DNA of 64,000 bases, taken from the NCBI GenBank assembly GCA_963717725.1, contig CAVQWS010000026.1, positions 1-64,000 on the forward strand, in the 5' to 3' direction. The stretch comes from AC-32 sp963717725. GTDB lineage: Bacteria; Actinomycetota; Thermoleophilia; Gaiellales; Gaiellaceae. Below are positions 7,191 through 14,410 of this stretch, piece by piece (position 1 is the stretch's first letter; every line of letters starts with the position of its first letter). The notes below the pieces were generated by a model. It did no database searches, had not been told where the DNA came from, and saw only the letters and a list, made by a program, of their open reading frames with translations. A program made the translations under genes and the position numbers.

Positions 7191-8426
7191 GTGGCCGTGA
7201 CGGCTCGCCCAGCCCTCGACGCGCAGAAGCTCCGCGCCGACTTCCCGATCTTCGAGCAGAAGATCCACGGCAAGCCGCTCGCGTATCTGGACTCGGCGGC
7301 GAGCTCGCAGAAGCCTCGGCAGGTGCTCGACACGCTCCGCGACTTCTACGAAACCTCCTACGCGAACGTCCACCGCGGCGTCTACCTGCTGTCGGAGCGG
7401 GCGACCGAGGCGTACGAGGGCGCCCGCGAGACGGCGCGCGCGTTCGTGAACGCGCCGGCGGCGCGCGAGCTGATCTTCACGCGTAGCGCAACCGAGTCGA
7501 TCAACCTGGTCGCCTACGCCTGGGGGCTCGACAACCTCGGGCCCGGCGACGTCGTGCTCGTGACCGAGCTCGAGCACCACTCGAACTTCGTCCCGTGGCA
7601 GTACATCGCCAAGCGGGTGGGTGCCGACTTCCGGCTGCTCCCGATCGACGACAACGGCGAGCTGCAGCTCGACGCGCTCGACGAGCACGACGGCGTGAAG
7701 GTCGTCGCCACCAACCTCGTCTCGAACTCGCTCGGGACGGTCAACCCGGTGACGAAGCTCGCCGCCTGGGCGCACGAGCGTGGCGCGATCATGGTCGTCG
7801 ACGCCGCGCAAGGCGCGCCGCACCACCGCGTGGACGTCCAGGAGCTCGGCTGCGACTTCCTTGCCTTCAGCTCGCACAAGCTCTGCGGGCCGAGCGGGGT
7901 CGGCGCCCTCTGGGGCCGCGCCGAGCTGCTCGAGCAGATGGCGCCGTTCAACCTCGGCGGGCACATGATCCGCTCGGTCAAGGCCGAGGAGACGACCTGG
8001 GGCGAGCTGCCCTACAAGTTCGAGGCCGGCACCATGCCGATCGCCGAGGCGGTCGGCTTCGGCGCGGCGATGGACTACGTCTCCGCGGTCGGGGTCGAAG
8101 CGATTGCCGACTACGAGAGCGAGCTTGCGGCCTACGCGCTCGAGCAGCTCGCCGAGGTCGGCGGCGTGATCACGTACGGGCCGCCGCCCGAGCGGCGCGC
8201 CGGGATCGTCTCCTTCAACGTCGAGGGCATCCACCCACACGACGTGGCGCAGGTGCTCGACTCGGAGGGCGTCGCGATCCGCGCCGGCCACCACTGCTGC
8301 CAGCCGCTCATGAAGCGCCTCGGCGTGGCCGCCACCAACCGCGCGAGCTTCTACCTCTACACCGTCCCGGAGGAGATCGACCGGCTCGCCGAAGGCCTGC
8401 ACAAGGTCAGGAAGATTCTCGGCTGA
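7191..8426 (+). CDS. sufS: Cysteine desulfurase SufS
   Basis: PLP-dependent type II cysteine desulfurase of 411 residues that supplies sulfur to SufU for Fe-S cluster assembly. Visible features are the PLP-contact His in ELEHHSN (about 130), the Schiff-base lysine in SSHKLCGPSG (Lys230) and the catalytic cysteine in RAGHHCCQP (Cys369). Length is normal for SufS. The GTG at 7191 is chosen because TACGAT lies six bases upstream (leaderless); GTG at 7197 is an alternative two codons later. It overlaps sufU as TGATG and heads sufS-sufU-Rieske-tag-methyltransferase. Confidence 0.95.
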   Translation: MAVTARPALDAQKLRADFPIFEQKIHGKPLAYLDSAASSQKPRQVLDTLRDFYETSYANVHRGVYLLSERATEAYEGARETARAFVNAPAARELIFTRSATESINLVAYAWGLDNLGPGDVVLVTELEHHSNFVPWQYIAKRVGADFRLLPIDDNGELQLDALDEHDGVKVVATNLVSNSLGTVNPVTKLAAWAHERGAIMVVDAAQGAPHHRVDVQELGCDFLAFSSHKLCGPSGVGALWGRAELLEQMAPFNLGGHMIRSVKAEETTWGELPYKFEAGTMPIAEAVGFGAAMDYVSAVGVEAIADYESELAAYALEQLAEVGGVITYGPPPERRAGIVSFNVEGIHPHDVAQVLDSEGVAIRAGHHCCQPLMKRLGVAATNRASFYLYTVPEEIDRLAEGLHKVRKILG

Positions 8427-8851
8427 TGGAAGACCTCTACCGCGAAGTCATCCTCGATCACTACAAGAACCCGCGCGGGCACGGGGTGATCGAGGACGCT
8501 GACGCGCACGCCGACGGCTTGAATCCGCTCTGCGGCGACGAGGTCTCGATCTACGTCCAGTTCGCGGAGGACGGCGAGACGATCGACGAGGTCAAGTTCT
8601 CCGGCCGCGGCTGCGCGATCAGCCAGGCCGCGACCTCGATGCTGATGGAGATGGTTACCGGCCGGACGGCGACCGAGATCGCCGAGCTGCCGAAGGAAGA
8701 CCTGCTGGAGGAGGTCGGCATCCCGCTGACGCCGATCCGGCTCAAGTGCGCGCTGCTCGGGCTCGGCGTGCTCAAGGTCGCGCTGCACCGCGCCAAGGGG
8801 ACGCCGCTGCCCCAGGAGTGGGCCGGGCTCGACGAGCTCGACCTCAAGTAG
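8426..8851 (+). CDS. sufU: Fe-S assembly sulfurtransferase SufU
   Basis: 141 residues, the zinc-containing sulfur acceptor for SufS in Gram-positive SUF systems. The three zinc or acceptor cysteines are in NPLCGDEV (Cys36, with Asp38), GRGCAISQ (Cys63) and RLKCALLG (Cys108). The insertion between the second and third cysteines is the SufU hallmark that separates it from IscU. The ATG overlaps the sufS stop (TGATG). Translationally coupled with sufS, as in Bacillus and actinobacteria. Confidence 0.93.
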   Translation: MEDLYREVILDHYKNPRGHGVIEDADAHADGLNPLCGDEVSIYVQFAEDGETIDEVKFSGRGCAISQAATSMLMEMVTGRTATEIAELPKEDLLEEVGIPLTPIRLKCALLGLGVLKVALHRAKGTPLPQEWAGLDELDLK

Positions 8852-9166
8852 TTGGCGGACATCGTCGTCGCGCCTGTCGAGGAGCTGCCGCCCGGAACGG
8901 TGAAGATCGTCCACGCGGGCCAGATCTCGGTCGGCGTCTACAACCTGGACGGGCGCTACTGCGCGATCGAGGACCGCTGCTCGCACGACGACGGGCCGCT
9001 CTGCGAGGGCGACTTCGACGCCGACGAGGGCGTGGCGATCTGCCCGCGCCACGGCGCGCGGATCGAGATCTGCACGGGCCGCCCGCTCTCGCTGCCGGCG
9101 GTGTTCCCGGTCGAGACGTTTCCCGTCCGGGTCGAGGACGGCCTCGTGAAGGTCACGATCGCGTAG
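8852..9166 (+). CDS. Rieske [2Fe-2S] ferredoxin-like protein
   Basis: 104 residues, a single small Rieske domain without a transmembrane anchor. Cluster ligands are visible as C43-x-H45 in RCSHDDGPL and C64-x2-H67 in AICPRHGAR. This is the soluble ferredoxin type found with non-heme oxygenases and at the end of actinobacterial suf operons. It may carry electrons for cluster assembly; the partner is not evident. The start is TTG immediately after the sufU stop, and no better start exists in frame. Confidence 0.88.
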   Translation: MADIVVAPVEELPPGTVKIVHAGQISVGVYNLDGRYCAIEDRCSHDDGPLCEGDFDADEGVAICPRHGARIEICTGRPLSLPAVFPVETFPVRVEDGLVKVTIA

Positions 9167-9735
9167 TGGGCGAGCGCTGCTGGGAGAGCGCCGACGAGGC
9201 GTACAACCGCTACCACGACGAGGAGTGGGGCCGGCCGGTGGTGGACGAGCGCGGGCTGTACGAGCGCTTCTGCCTGGAGGGTTTCCAGTCCGGGCTCTCG
9301 TGGCTGACGATCCTGCGCAAGCGCGAGAACTTCCGCGCGGCGTTCGCGGGCTTCGACCCCGAGGGCGTCGCCGAGTTCGGGGAGGCGGACGTCGAGCGGC
9401 TGCTCGCGGACGCCGGGATCGTGCGGCACCGCGGCAAGATCGAGGCCGCGATCGCCAACGCGCGCGCGACAGTCGCGTTGCGCGGTTCCGGGCGCGCGCT
9501 GCCGGAGCTCGTCTGGTCGTACCGGGTCGACGGCCCGCCGCCCGGGTCACGCGGCGACTGGCTCGCGAAGACGCCCGGCTCGGAGGCGCTCTCGAAGGAG
9601 CTGCGCAAGGCGGGCTTCCGCTTCGTCGGGCCGACGACCGTCTACGCAGCGATGCAGGCCTGCGGGATCGTTAACGACCATCTGGCGACCTGCCCGTGGC
9701 GTGCAGCCGCCGAGGAGGACCGCGCCCGTGCTTGA
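9166..9735 (+). CDS. tag: DNA-3-methyladenine glycosylase I
   Basis: 189 residues. It removes 3-methyladenine from alkylated DNA as the first step of base excision repair. The N-terminus has the Tag pattern (CWESADEAYNRYHDEEWG), followed by FEGFQSGLSWLTILRKR-like residues. The C-terminus keeps Cys/His residues (QACGIVNDHLATCPW) that bind zinc in Tag. The start GTG at 9166 overlaps the Rieske stop (TAGTG). It is a repair gene in a metal-cluster operon, probably co-transcribed for convenience. Confidence 0.9.
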   Translation: MGERCWESADEAYNRYHDEEWGRPVVDERGLYERFCLEGFQSGLSWLTILRKRENFRAAFAGFDPEGVAEFGEADVERLLADAGIVRHRGKIEAAIANARATVALRGSGRALPELVWSYRVDGPPPGSRGDWLAKTPGSEALSKELRKAGFRFVGPTTVYAAMQACGIVNDHLATCPWRAAAEEDRARA

Positions 9736-10321
9736 CGACCGCATCCGCGCCGTGCTCGCACGGCTCGAGGCCGAGGACGCCGACGAGCGGGCCCGCAACG
9801 TCCCGCGTGAGCAGCGAGCGCGCCAGGTCGCGTCTACCACCGGCCAGTTCCTGTTCTCGTTCGTGGCCCCGCAAACCGACTGTGAGGTGCTCGAGATCGG
9901 CGGCTCGCGGGGCTACTCGACGATCTGGCTCGCCGCGGGGGTGCGCTACCTGGGCGGGCGCGTGCTCTCGCTGGAGAGCGACCCGGCGAAGGTCGAGGCC
10001 TGGCGCGCCAACGTCGAGGAAGCCGGCCTGGCCGACTGGGCCGAGCTCCTGCCCGGCGACGCCTTCGAGACGCTGCCCCGGATCGACGACGTCTTCGACG
10101 TGATCTTCCTCGACGCCGAGAAGGAGCTCTACGAGCGGCTCTTCGACGCCGCGCGCGACAAGCTCGAGCCGGGCGCGGTCGTGATCGCCGACAACGTGCT
10201 CTCCCACGAGGAGTTGCTCGGCGCGTACTCGCGCGCCCGCCAGGTCGACCCCACGCTGGAGAGCGTCACCGTCCCGCTCGATCGCGGCCTGGAGATTTCC
10301 GCAGTCCTCCGCAATCGCTAG
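9728..10321 (+). CDS. O-methyltransferase, COMT-like family 3
   Basis: 197 residues with a SAM-binding site CEVLEIGGSRGYSTIWLA near residue 46 and a metal-site aspartate pattern (DVIFLDAEKELY, then VVIADNVLSHEE), matching bacterial caffeoyl-CoA-type O-methyltransferases. The substrate is unknown. The start GTG at 9728 overlaps the tag 3' end by eight bases; a longer version from 9701 is possible but would overlap by 35. Last gene of the sufS operon. The next feature is an intergenic region with strong RNA structure. Confidence 0.82.
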   Translation: MLDDRIRAVLARLEAEDADERARNVPREQRARQVASTTGQFLFSFVAPQTDCEVLEIGGSRGYSTIWLAAGVRYLGGRVLSLESDPAKVEAWRANVEEAGLADWAELLPGDAFETLPRIDDVFDVIFLDAEKELYERLFDAARDKLEPGAVVIADNVLSHEELLGAYSRARQVDPTLESVTVPLDRGLEISAVLRNR

Positions 10322-10355
10322 AGTGCTGCTACCGCGGAAAGGAGGTGGTCCGGTA

Positions 10356-10397
10356 GTGAATTCATCAAGTACGGGCAGTGGAGGTACCAGCGGGTAG
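10356..10397 (+). CDS. Possible 13-residue leader peptide
   Basis: GTG at 10356 lies nine bases after an exceptionally strong SD (AAAGGAGGT) and opens a frame of 13 codons (MNSSSTGSGGTSG, then TAG). The SD strength suggests ribosome binding, but the peptide has no recognisable feature. It may equally be chance within a structured RNA. Confidence 0.25.
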   Translation: MNSSSTGSGGTSG

Positions 10398-10526
10398 AGG
10401 TGCCGTCCCCGGGACCTACGGGGAACCGCCTAGCCAGCGTGGGGGGCTCGCGTACGAAAGCGCCGCCGGCAGCACGACCGCCGGCCGGAACGCGCCTCTA
10501 CCACTACGACGCTGGTCACCGGATCA

Positions 10527-10558
10527 GGGCCGCTCTTCGGGGCGGCCCTTTTCTTTTT
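10527..10558 (+). terminator. Intrinsic terminator
   Basis: GGGCCGC (10527-10533) pairs perfectly with GCGGCCC (10542-10548) around an eight-base loop, followed by TTTTCTTTTT (10549-10558). The T tract is on the plus strand only, so it ends transcription coming from the sufS operon or the candidate RNA. Confidence 0.85.
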
Positions 10559-10561
10559 GAG

Positions 10562-11455
10562 TTAGATGGCGCGCCGCAGCTGCTCGTCCAGCGGCACGAG
10601 CGGCAGCCGGAACGTCCGCACCGCGTCGTCGTTCGAGACGACGTTGTCTCCGTGCTCGAGCATCTTCAGCAGGTCGCGCGTCAGCGGGACGTTGCCCGGT
10701 AGCCGCTCGGTGAGGAGCGCGTTCGCGCGCATCAGGGCCATCGGCACGTGCACGCTCGGCCGCCTCTGCCCGAGGGCGCGCTTGAGCTGCGACCAGAACT
10801 CGTTCCAGCTGACGGCGTCCGGCCCGCCGAGCTCGAAGATGCGGTTCGCCGCCTCCGCCTTGTCGACGCCCTGCGCGAAGTAGGTCGCGACGTCCTCGAT
10901 CCAGACCGGCTGGATCCGCTGCTTGCCGCTGCCGATGATTGGCGTCACGGGCGAGACCCGGGCCAGGCGCCGGAAGGTCGGCAGGATGCCGCCGTCCTTG
11001 GCGAAGACGAAGCTCGGCCGGAAGATCACGTGCTCGAGCCCCGAGCCGCTGACCGCCTGCTCCATCTCCCACTTCGCGTGGTAGTAGGGGACGAGATCCT
11101 TCGTCTGCTCGCTCGTCCCGAGCGCGCTCATCAGCACGAAGCGCTTCAGCCCCGCCTCCTTGGCGGCGGCGACGAGCTCGCGGGTGCCCTCCTCCATCAC
11201 CCGCCGGAACTGCTCCGCGCTGCCCTGGCGGATGGCGACGAGGTGGACGACGGCTTCGCTGCCCTCGACCGCGCGACGCAGGCTCTCGCGGTCGGTCATG
11301 TCGCCGTGGACGAGCTCGGCGCCCCAGGCCGCCAGCGTCGTCGCCGATCGCCCGTCGGGGTTGCGGACGAGCGCGCGCACGGGCTGGTCACGCTCCCGCA
11401 GAGCACGGACGACGCGCGGCCCGACGAACCCGGTCCCGCCGGTGACGAGGATCAC
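10562..11455 (-). CDS. NAD(P)-binding protein of the NmrA/NDUFA9-like SDR group
   Basis: 297 residues of the atypical short-chain dehydrogenase fold. The N-terminal dinucleotide site is TGGTGFVGPRVVRAL (G-x-x-G-x-x-G). The protein lacks a clear YxxxK catalytic pair (nearest is VPYYHAKWEM), as is common in the complex I NDUFA9-like and NmrA-like members. Possible roles are quinone or redox-related chaperoning, or sugar epimerisation; none can be chosen from sequence. The ATG start at 11455 is the only good one. Stands alone, facing the secreted-protein gene at 11508 head to head. Confidence 0.8.
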   Translation of the reverse strand: MILVTGGTGFVGPRVVRALRERDQPVRALVRNPDGRSATTLAAWGAELVHGDMTDRESLRRAVEGSEAVVHLVAIRQGSAEQFRRVMEEGTRELVAAAKEAGLKRFVLMSALGTSEQTKDLVPYYHAKWEMEQAVSGSGLEHVIFRPSFVFAKDGGILPTFRRLARVSPVTPIIGSGKQRIQPVWIEDVATYFAQGVDKAEAANRIFELGGPDAVSWNEFWSQLKRALGQRRPSVHVPMALMRANALLTERLPGNVPLTRDLLKMLEHGDNVVSNDDAVRTFRLPLVPLDEQLRRAI

Positions 11456-11507
11456 GGCTCGATTCTACGGCGGTCGTGCGTTAGGGTCGCGGCGGGGACT
11501 GCGGCAG

Positions 11508-12368
11508 ATGGGCAGGTGGGTCATTGCGCTAGTTGCGGCCGGCGTGGTGCTGGTCGCGGCTGCCGCGCGCGCGCAGACGGACCAGGTCGTGTCCGCCCCG
11601 ACCGTCTTCGCCTCCCACAACCTGCCCTCGGACGCGGTCACCGGCTTCACCGTCTCCTGCCCCGTCGGGTACGCCGCGGTCAGTGGCGGCGTCTCGAGGC
11701 CCGGGGCCGGGGCCACGCTGCTGAGCGTCCGCCCCGTGGGGACGAGCGGATTCACGTTCAGGTTCGGCAACCCGGCCACGAACGACGCCACCCGCGTCAC
11801 CGTCGCCGTCGCCTGCCGCAAGATGCGGGGCGGGCCGGTGCTGATTGTGAAGCTGGTCAAGACCCGGGTCGTCGTCAGGCCGGGGACACAGAAGTCGGGC
11901 ACGCTCGCTTGTCCGCCTCAGATGACTCCGGCCGGAGCTGCGGTCGATCTCGATCCGGGTCGTGCAAAGTCGCTCGACTCGTTCGCAGGAGCGGCGCTAA
12001 GCGTGCGGGCCCTGACCGCGACGCTGCGCGCCTTCGAGTACAGGATCGCGAACACCGGCAGACGCGCGCACGATGTCGTTGTCAACGGAACGTGCGTGAC
12101 CGTCTTGCTCGCGCCCGACGTGGAGCGCGTGAAGCTGAACACGAGGATCTCGACCTACGCAACCGTGATCGCGCCCGGCGGACATCACTTCCAGCGCCGT
12201 TGCAGCACTGGCTGGACCTCCCTCGGCGCGGGCTATGGGCTCACCTCCGGCTCGGTTCGCATCGACGGCGCCGCGGCGTTCGGCACGAGCGGAGCCTGGT
12301 GGCTGAGGAACACCGCCGCCTCGCCGCTTACGGCGCGGATGCAGGTGATCTGCGCCCGCGTCGCCTAG
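11508..12368 (+). CDS. Secreted hypothetical protein
   Basis: 286 residues with a signal peptide (MGRWVIALVAAGVVLVAAAARA, likely cut after ARA). The mature part consists of two similar halves of about 120 residues, each with Cys residues: FTVSCPVGYAAVSGGVS and VAVACRK in the first, RCSTGWTSLGAGYG and MQVICARVA in the second. The motif C-P-x-G..a.sGG followed by ...C.. suggests small disulfide-bonded beta domains. No family recognised. A TAGGGT at 11482 may be its -10. The stop is followed directly by the inverted-repeat element. Confidence 0.75.
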   Translation: MGRWVIALVAAGVVLVAAAARAQTDQVVSAPTVFASHNLPSDAVTGFTVSCPVGYAAVSGGVSRPGAGATLLSVRPVGTSGFTFRFGNPATNDATRVTVAVACRKMRGGPVLIVKLVKTRVVVRPGTQKSGTLACPPQMTPAGAAVDLDPGRAKSLDSFAGAALSVRALTATLRAFEYRIANTGRRAHDVVVNGTCVTVLLAPDVERVKLNTRISTYATVIAPGGHHFQRRCSTGWTSLGAGYGLTSGSVRIDGAAAFGTSGAWWLRNTAASPLTARMQVICARVA

Positions 12369-12530
12369 GGAGGGCCTGGCGGGATACCACTGAGCCGCCG
12401 GAACGCGCTGCTCGCCCCGACGCTGCGTCCTCAGTCGCGCCCGTACCTTCCAGGTACGAACGCTTCCTGCGTCCTTGCCTTGGAACGACCATCGCGCCTC
12501 GGCGACGAGCGCTATCCCGCCAAGCCCTCC
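12369..12530. repeat. 162-bp element bounded by 18-bp inverted repeats
   Basis: The whole gap between two convergent genes is one imperfect palindrome. The left arm 12369-12386 begins directly after the stop of the secreted-protein gene; the right arm 12513-12530 ends on the last base of the dcd stop. The arms match at 17 of 18 positions, and on the reverse-strand transcript the odd pair is a U-G wobble, so the outer stem is fully paired. The interior also folds back imperfectly, ending in a tight stem GTACC-TTCCA-GGTAC (12442-12456). No T tract follows. It may be a mobile palindromic repeat, a processed RNA or a two-way terminator. Confidence 0.6.
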
Positions 12531-13090
12531 TAGAAGTTCTGCCAGTAACGGCTCGGCGTCGGGCCCTGCTGGCCCTGGTACTTCGAGCCGAGCGCCCCTG
12601 AGCCGTACGGTGTCTCGGCCGCCTCGGTCAGCTGCACGAACGAGAGCTGGCCGATCTTCATCCCGAAATAGATCGTGATCGGCAGGTTGGCGACGTTCGA
12701 GAGCTCGAGCGTCACGTGGCCATCCCAGCCCGGGTCGATGAAGCCGGCGGTCGAGTGGATCAGCAGCCCGAGCCGACCGAGGCTCGACTTGCCCTCGAGC
12801 CGCGCGACGAGGTCGTCGGGCAGCGTCACCCGCTCGAGTGTCGAGCCGAGGACGAACTCGCCCGGATGGAGGATGAACGGCCGGTCGCCGTCGATCTCGA
12901 CGAGCTCGGTCAGCTCCTCTTGCGGCTGCTTGACGTCGATGTAGGGATAGCGCGCGTTGTGGAAGACGCGGAAGAAGCGGTCGACACGCACGTCGACGCT
13001 CGAGGGCTGCAGCAGCGCCTCGTCGTAGGGGTCGATCCCGATCCGACCCTCCGCGAGCAACCGCCTGATCGTCCGGTCGGAGAGGACCAC
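12530..13090 (-). CDS. dcd: dCTP deaminase (actinobacterial, probably bifunctional with dUTPase)
   Basis: 186 residues, converting dCTP to dUTP and, in the actinobacterial type, on to dUMP. The conserved blocks QPSSVDVRVDRFFRVF, HPGEFVLGSTLE, ARLEGKSSLGRLGL and HSTAGFIDPGWDGHVTLE are all present, and the end GSKYQGQQGPTPSRYWQNF is close to the mycobacterial enzyme. The start is GTG at 13090: the family begins at this point (VLSDRTIRRLL), and TAGAAT at 13098-13103 lies seven bases upstream, so the message is probably leaderless. Monocistronic. Confidence 0.93.
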   Translation of the reverse strand: MVLSDRTIRRLLAEGRIGIDPYDEALLQPSSVDVRVDRFFRVFHNARYPYIDVKQPQEELTELVEIDGDRPFILHPGEFVLGSTLERVTLPDDLVARLEGKSSLGRLGLLIHSTAGFIDPGWDGHVTLELSNVANLPITIYFGMKIGQLSFVQLTEAAETPYGSGALGSKYQGQQGPTPSRYWQNF

Positions 13091-13097
13091 GGAACCG

Positions 13098-13103
13098 ATT
13101 CTA
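13098..13103 (-). promoter_or_regulatory. -10 box (TAGAAT) of dcd
   Basis: Reverse-strand TAGAAT is followed by seven bases and the dcd GTG. One of the clearest leaderless promoters in the window. Confidence 0.55.
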
Positions 13104-13132
13104 AGGCGGTCGCTTGCGACGCCGACCATGGA

Positions 13133-13159
13133 GGGCGCGCCGGCTTTGCCGGTGCGCCC
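13133..13159. repeat. 12-bp hairpin in the dcd divergent region
   Basis: GGGCGCGCCGGC and GCCGGTGCGCCC pair over twelve positions with one G-T wobble and a TTT loop. It lies between the divergent dcd promoter and the start of the glycosidase-like gene. No T tract follows. Confidence 0.45.
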
Positions 13160-13191
13160 GTTCAAGGCGTCATATGCTTGTTGGCCTTTCG

Positions 13192-14361
13192 ATGGACGGC
13201 AGCCAGGAGACCGCTCGCGCGCGCGAGTGGCGACGACAACGACGCCGGCGCCAGGTCAGGCGCAGGCGGCTGGTGGCGAGCGCGGTCCTGCTCGCACTCG
13301 CGGCGGGAATCACGCTCGGCGCGCGCTCGGTCGGCGGCGGCCCGAGCCATGCAGAGCCGGCCGCAGCGCACACAGCCGTGTCCAAGCCGGCCACGAGCCA
13401 CGTGCCGGTGCCGCAGGAAATCCGCGGCGTCCATGTCTCGATGGCGCTTGCCTCGCTGCGCGGGAAGCTGCAGCAGTACCTGGCCATGCCCGGCCTGAAC
13501 ACGGTCGAGCTCGACGTCAAGGACGAGAACGGCAAGGTCGGCTTCGTTCCCTCGGCCGTTCCGCTCGCCCGGCGCACCGGCGCGGCCGGCCCGTACTACA
13601 AGGCGAAGTGGGCGGCGAAGCTCGCGCACGCCAAGGGCATCTACCTGATCGGTCGCGTCGTTACCTTCGAAGACCCCGTGCTCTCGGAGCAGCGGCCGGA
13701 CCTGGCCATCCGCAGGAGCGACGGCGCGCGCTGGCTGACGAACGGAGGCCTCGGCTGGACGAACCCGTACGACCGGCGTGTCTGGAAGTACAACGTCGAT
13801 CTCGCCGCGGCGGCGGCGAAGGCCGGCTTCGACGAGATCCAGTTCGACTACGTGCGCTTCCCAAGCGACGGCGACATCTCGATCATTCGCTACCCCGGCG
13901 TCCACCCCCAGCCGATGTCGTGGACGATCCCGGCCTTCGTCCAGTACGCGCGGAAGCGGCTGCACCCGCTCGGCGCGCGCGTCTCGGTGGACGTGTTCGG
14001 GCTCGCGGCTACGCACGACCTCGGCATCGGCCAGATTCCGCGCCGGATCTCGCGCTACGTGGACGCGGTCTACCCGATGGTCTACCCCTCGCACTACAAC
14101 CCCGGCGAGTACAACCTCTCCGATCCTGAAGCGGTGCCGGGCCAGACGGTCACACACTCCCTGCTCGACTTCCAGACCGCGCTCGAGGGACGCAAGGCGC
14201 GCCTCACGCCCTGGCTCCAGGACTTCTCGCTCGGCCGCACCTACTCCCTCGGCGACGTGCAGGCGCAGGTGCAGGCGGCGCGCTCGCTGCACGCCCACGG
14301 CTTCCTGCTTTGGAACGCCGAGGGGCTCTACGACGGCGCCGCGCTGCAGCCGCCTGCATGA
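13192..14361 (+). CDS. Membrane-anchored DUF4015 putative glycoside hydrolase
   Basis: 389 residues. The N-terminus is strongly basic, followed by a single transmembrane segment (VASAVLLALAAGITLG), so the catalytic part is extracellular. The TIM-barrel domain matches DUF4015: it opens with EIRGVHVSMA, continues with TVELDVKDENGKVG, and has the strand FDEIQFDYVRFPSDG and VDAVYPMVYPSHYNPGEY. Asp residues in these strands are the likely active site. Members are thought to act on cell-wall or matrix polysaccharides, unproven. The start ATG at 13192 is chosen over 13174 because the latter would put the codon inside a possible promoter element. Confidence 0.8.
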   Translation: MDGSQETARAREWRRQRRRRQVRRRRLVASAVLLALAAGITLGARSVGGGPSHAEPAAAHTAVSKPATSHVPVPQEIRGVHVSMALASLRGKLQQYLAMPGLNTVELDVKDENGKVGFVPSAVPLARRTGAAGPYYKAKWAAKLAHAKGIYLIGRVVTFEDPVLSEQRPDLAIRRSDGARWLTNGGLGWTNPYDRRVWKYNVDLAAAAAKAGFDEIQFDYVRFPSDGDISIIRYPGVHPQPMSWTIPAFVQYARKRLHPLGARVSVDVFGLAATHDLGIGQIPRRISRYVDAVYPMVYPSHYNPGEYNLSDPEAVPGQTVTHSLLDFQTALEGRKARLTPWLQDFSLGRTYSLGDVQAQVQAARSLHAHGFLLWNAEGLYDGAALQPPA

Positions 14362-14403
14362 GCGTTATGCAGGTATGCATTCGACCGGCCGCTGCGGTAT
14401 CGT
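14355..14403 (+). promoter_or_regulatory. Operator-like repeats and -10 box of the aminotransferase gene
   Basis: Three half-sites, TGCAT (14355-14359), ATGCA (14367-14371) and ATGCAT (14375-14380), precede TATCGT (14398-14403), which is seven bases before the GTG at 14411. Spacing fits a regulator site just upstream of a leaderless promoter. Confidence 0.4.
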
Positions 14404-14410
14404 CAGCAGC

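Larger units (their letters stand above)
10331..10558 (+). ncRNA. Candidate structured noncoding RNA or long leader
   Basis: A 240-base gap between convergent genes that is unusually rich in short perfect stems: GGTACC (10383) with GGTGCC (10399) using one G-U pair, CCCCG with CGGGG near 10408-10426, CGC/GCG around 10450-10465, and a perfect GCCGGC/GCCGGC pair. It ends in a strong intrinsic terminator. TAGAGT at 10319-10324 could be its -10. Near its 5' end is AAAGGAGGTGGTCC (10338-10351), nearly a full complement of the 16S rRNA 3' end. It does not look to me like SRP RNA, tmRNA, RNase P RNA or a riboswitch class I know. Could be an sRNA or the remains of a small gene. Confidence 0.4.

Noticed and set aside
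10331..10558. SRP RNA, tmRNA, RNase P RNA or 6S RNA
   Set aside because: None of the conserved core sequences of these RNAs is visible; overall structure differs.
10378..10560. Protein frames across the candidate RNA region
   Set aside because: No frame has both a start after the SD and a sensible product, and the region ends in a terminator hairpin.
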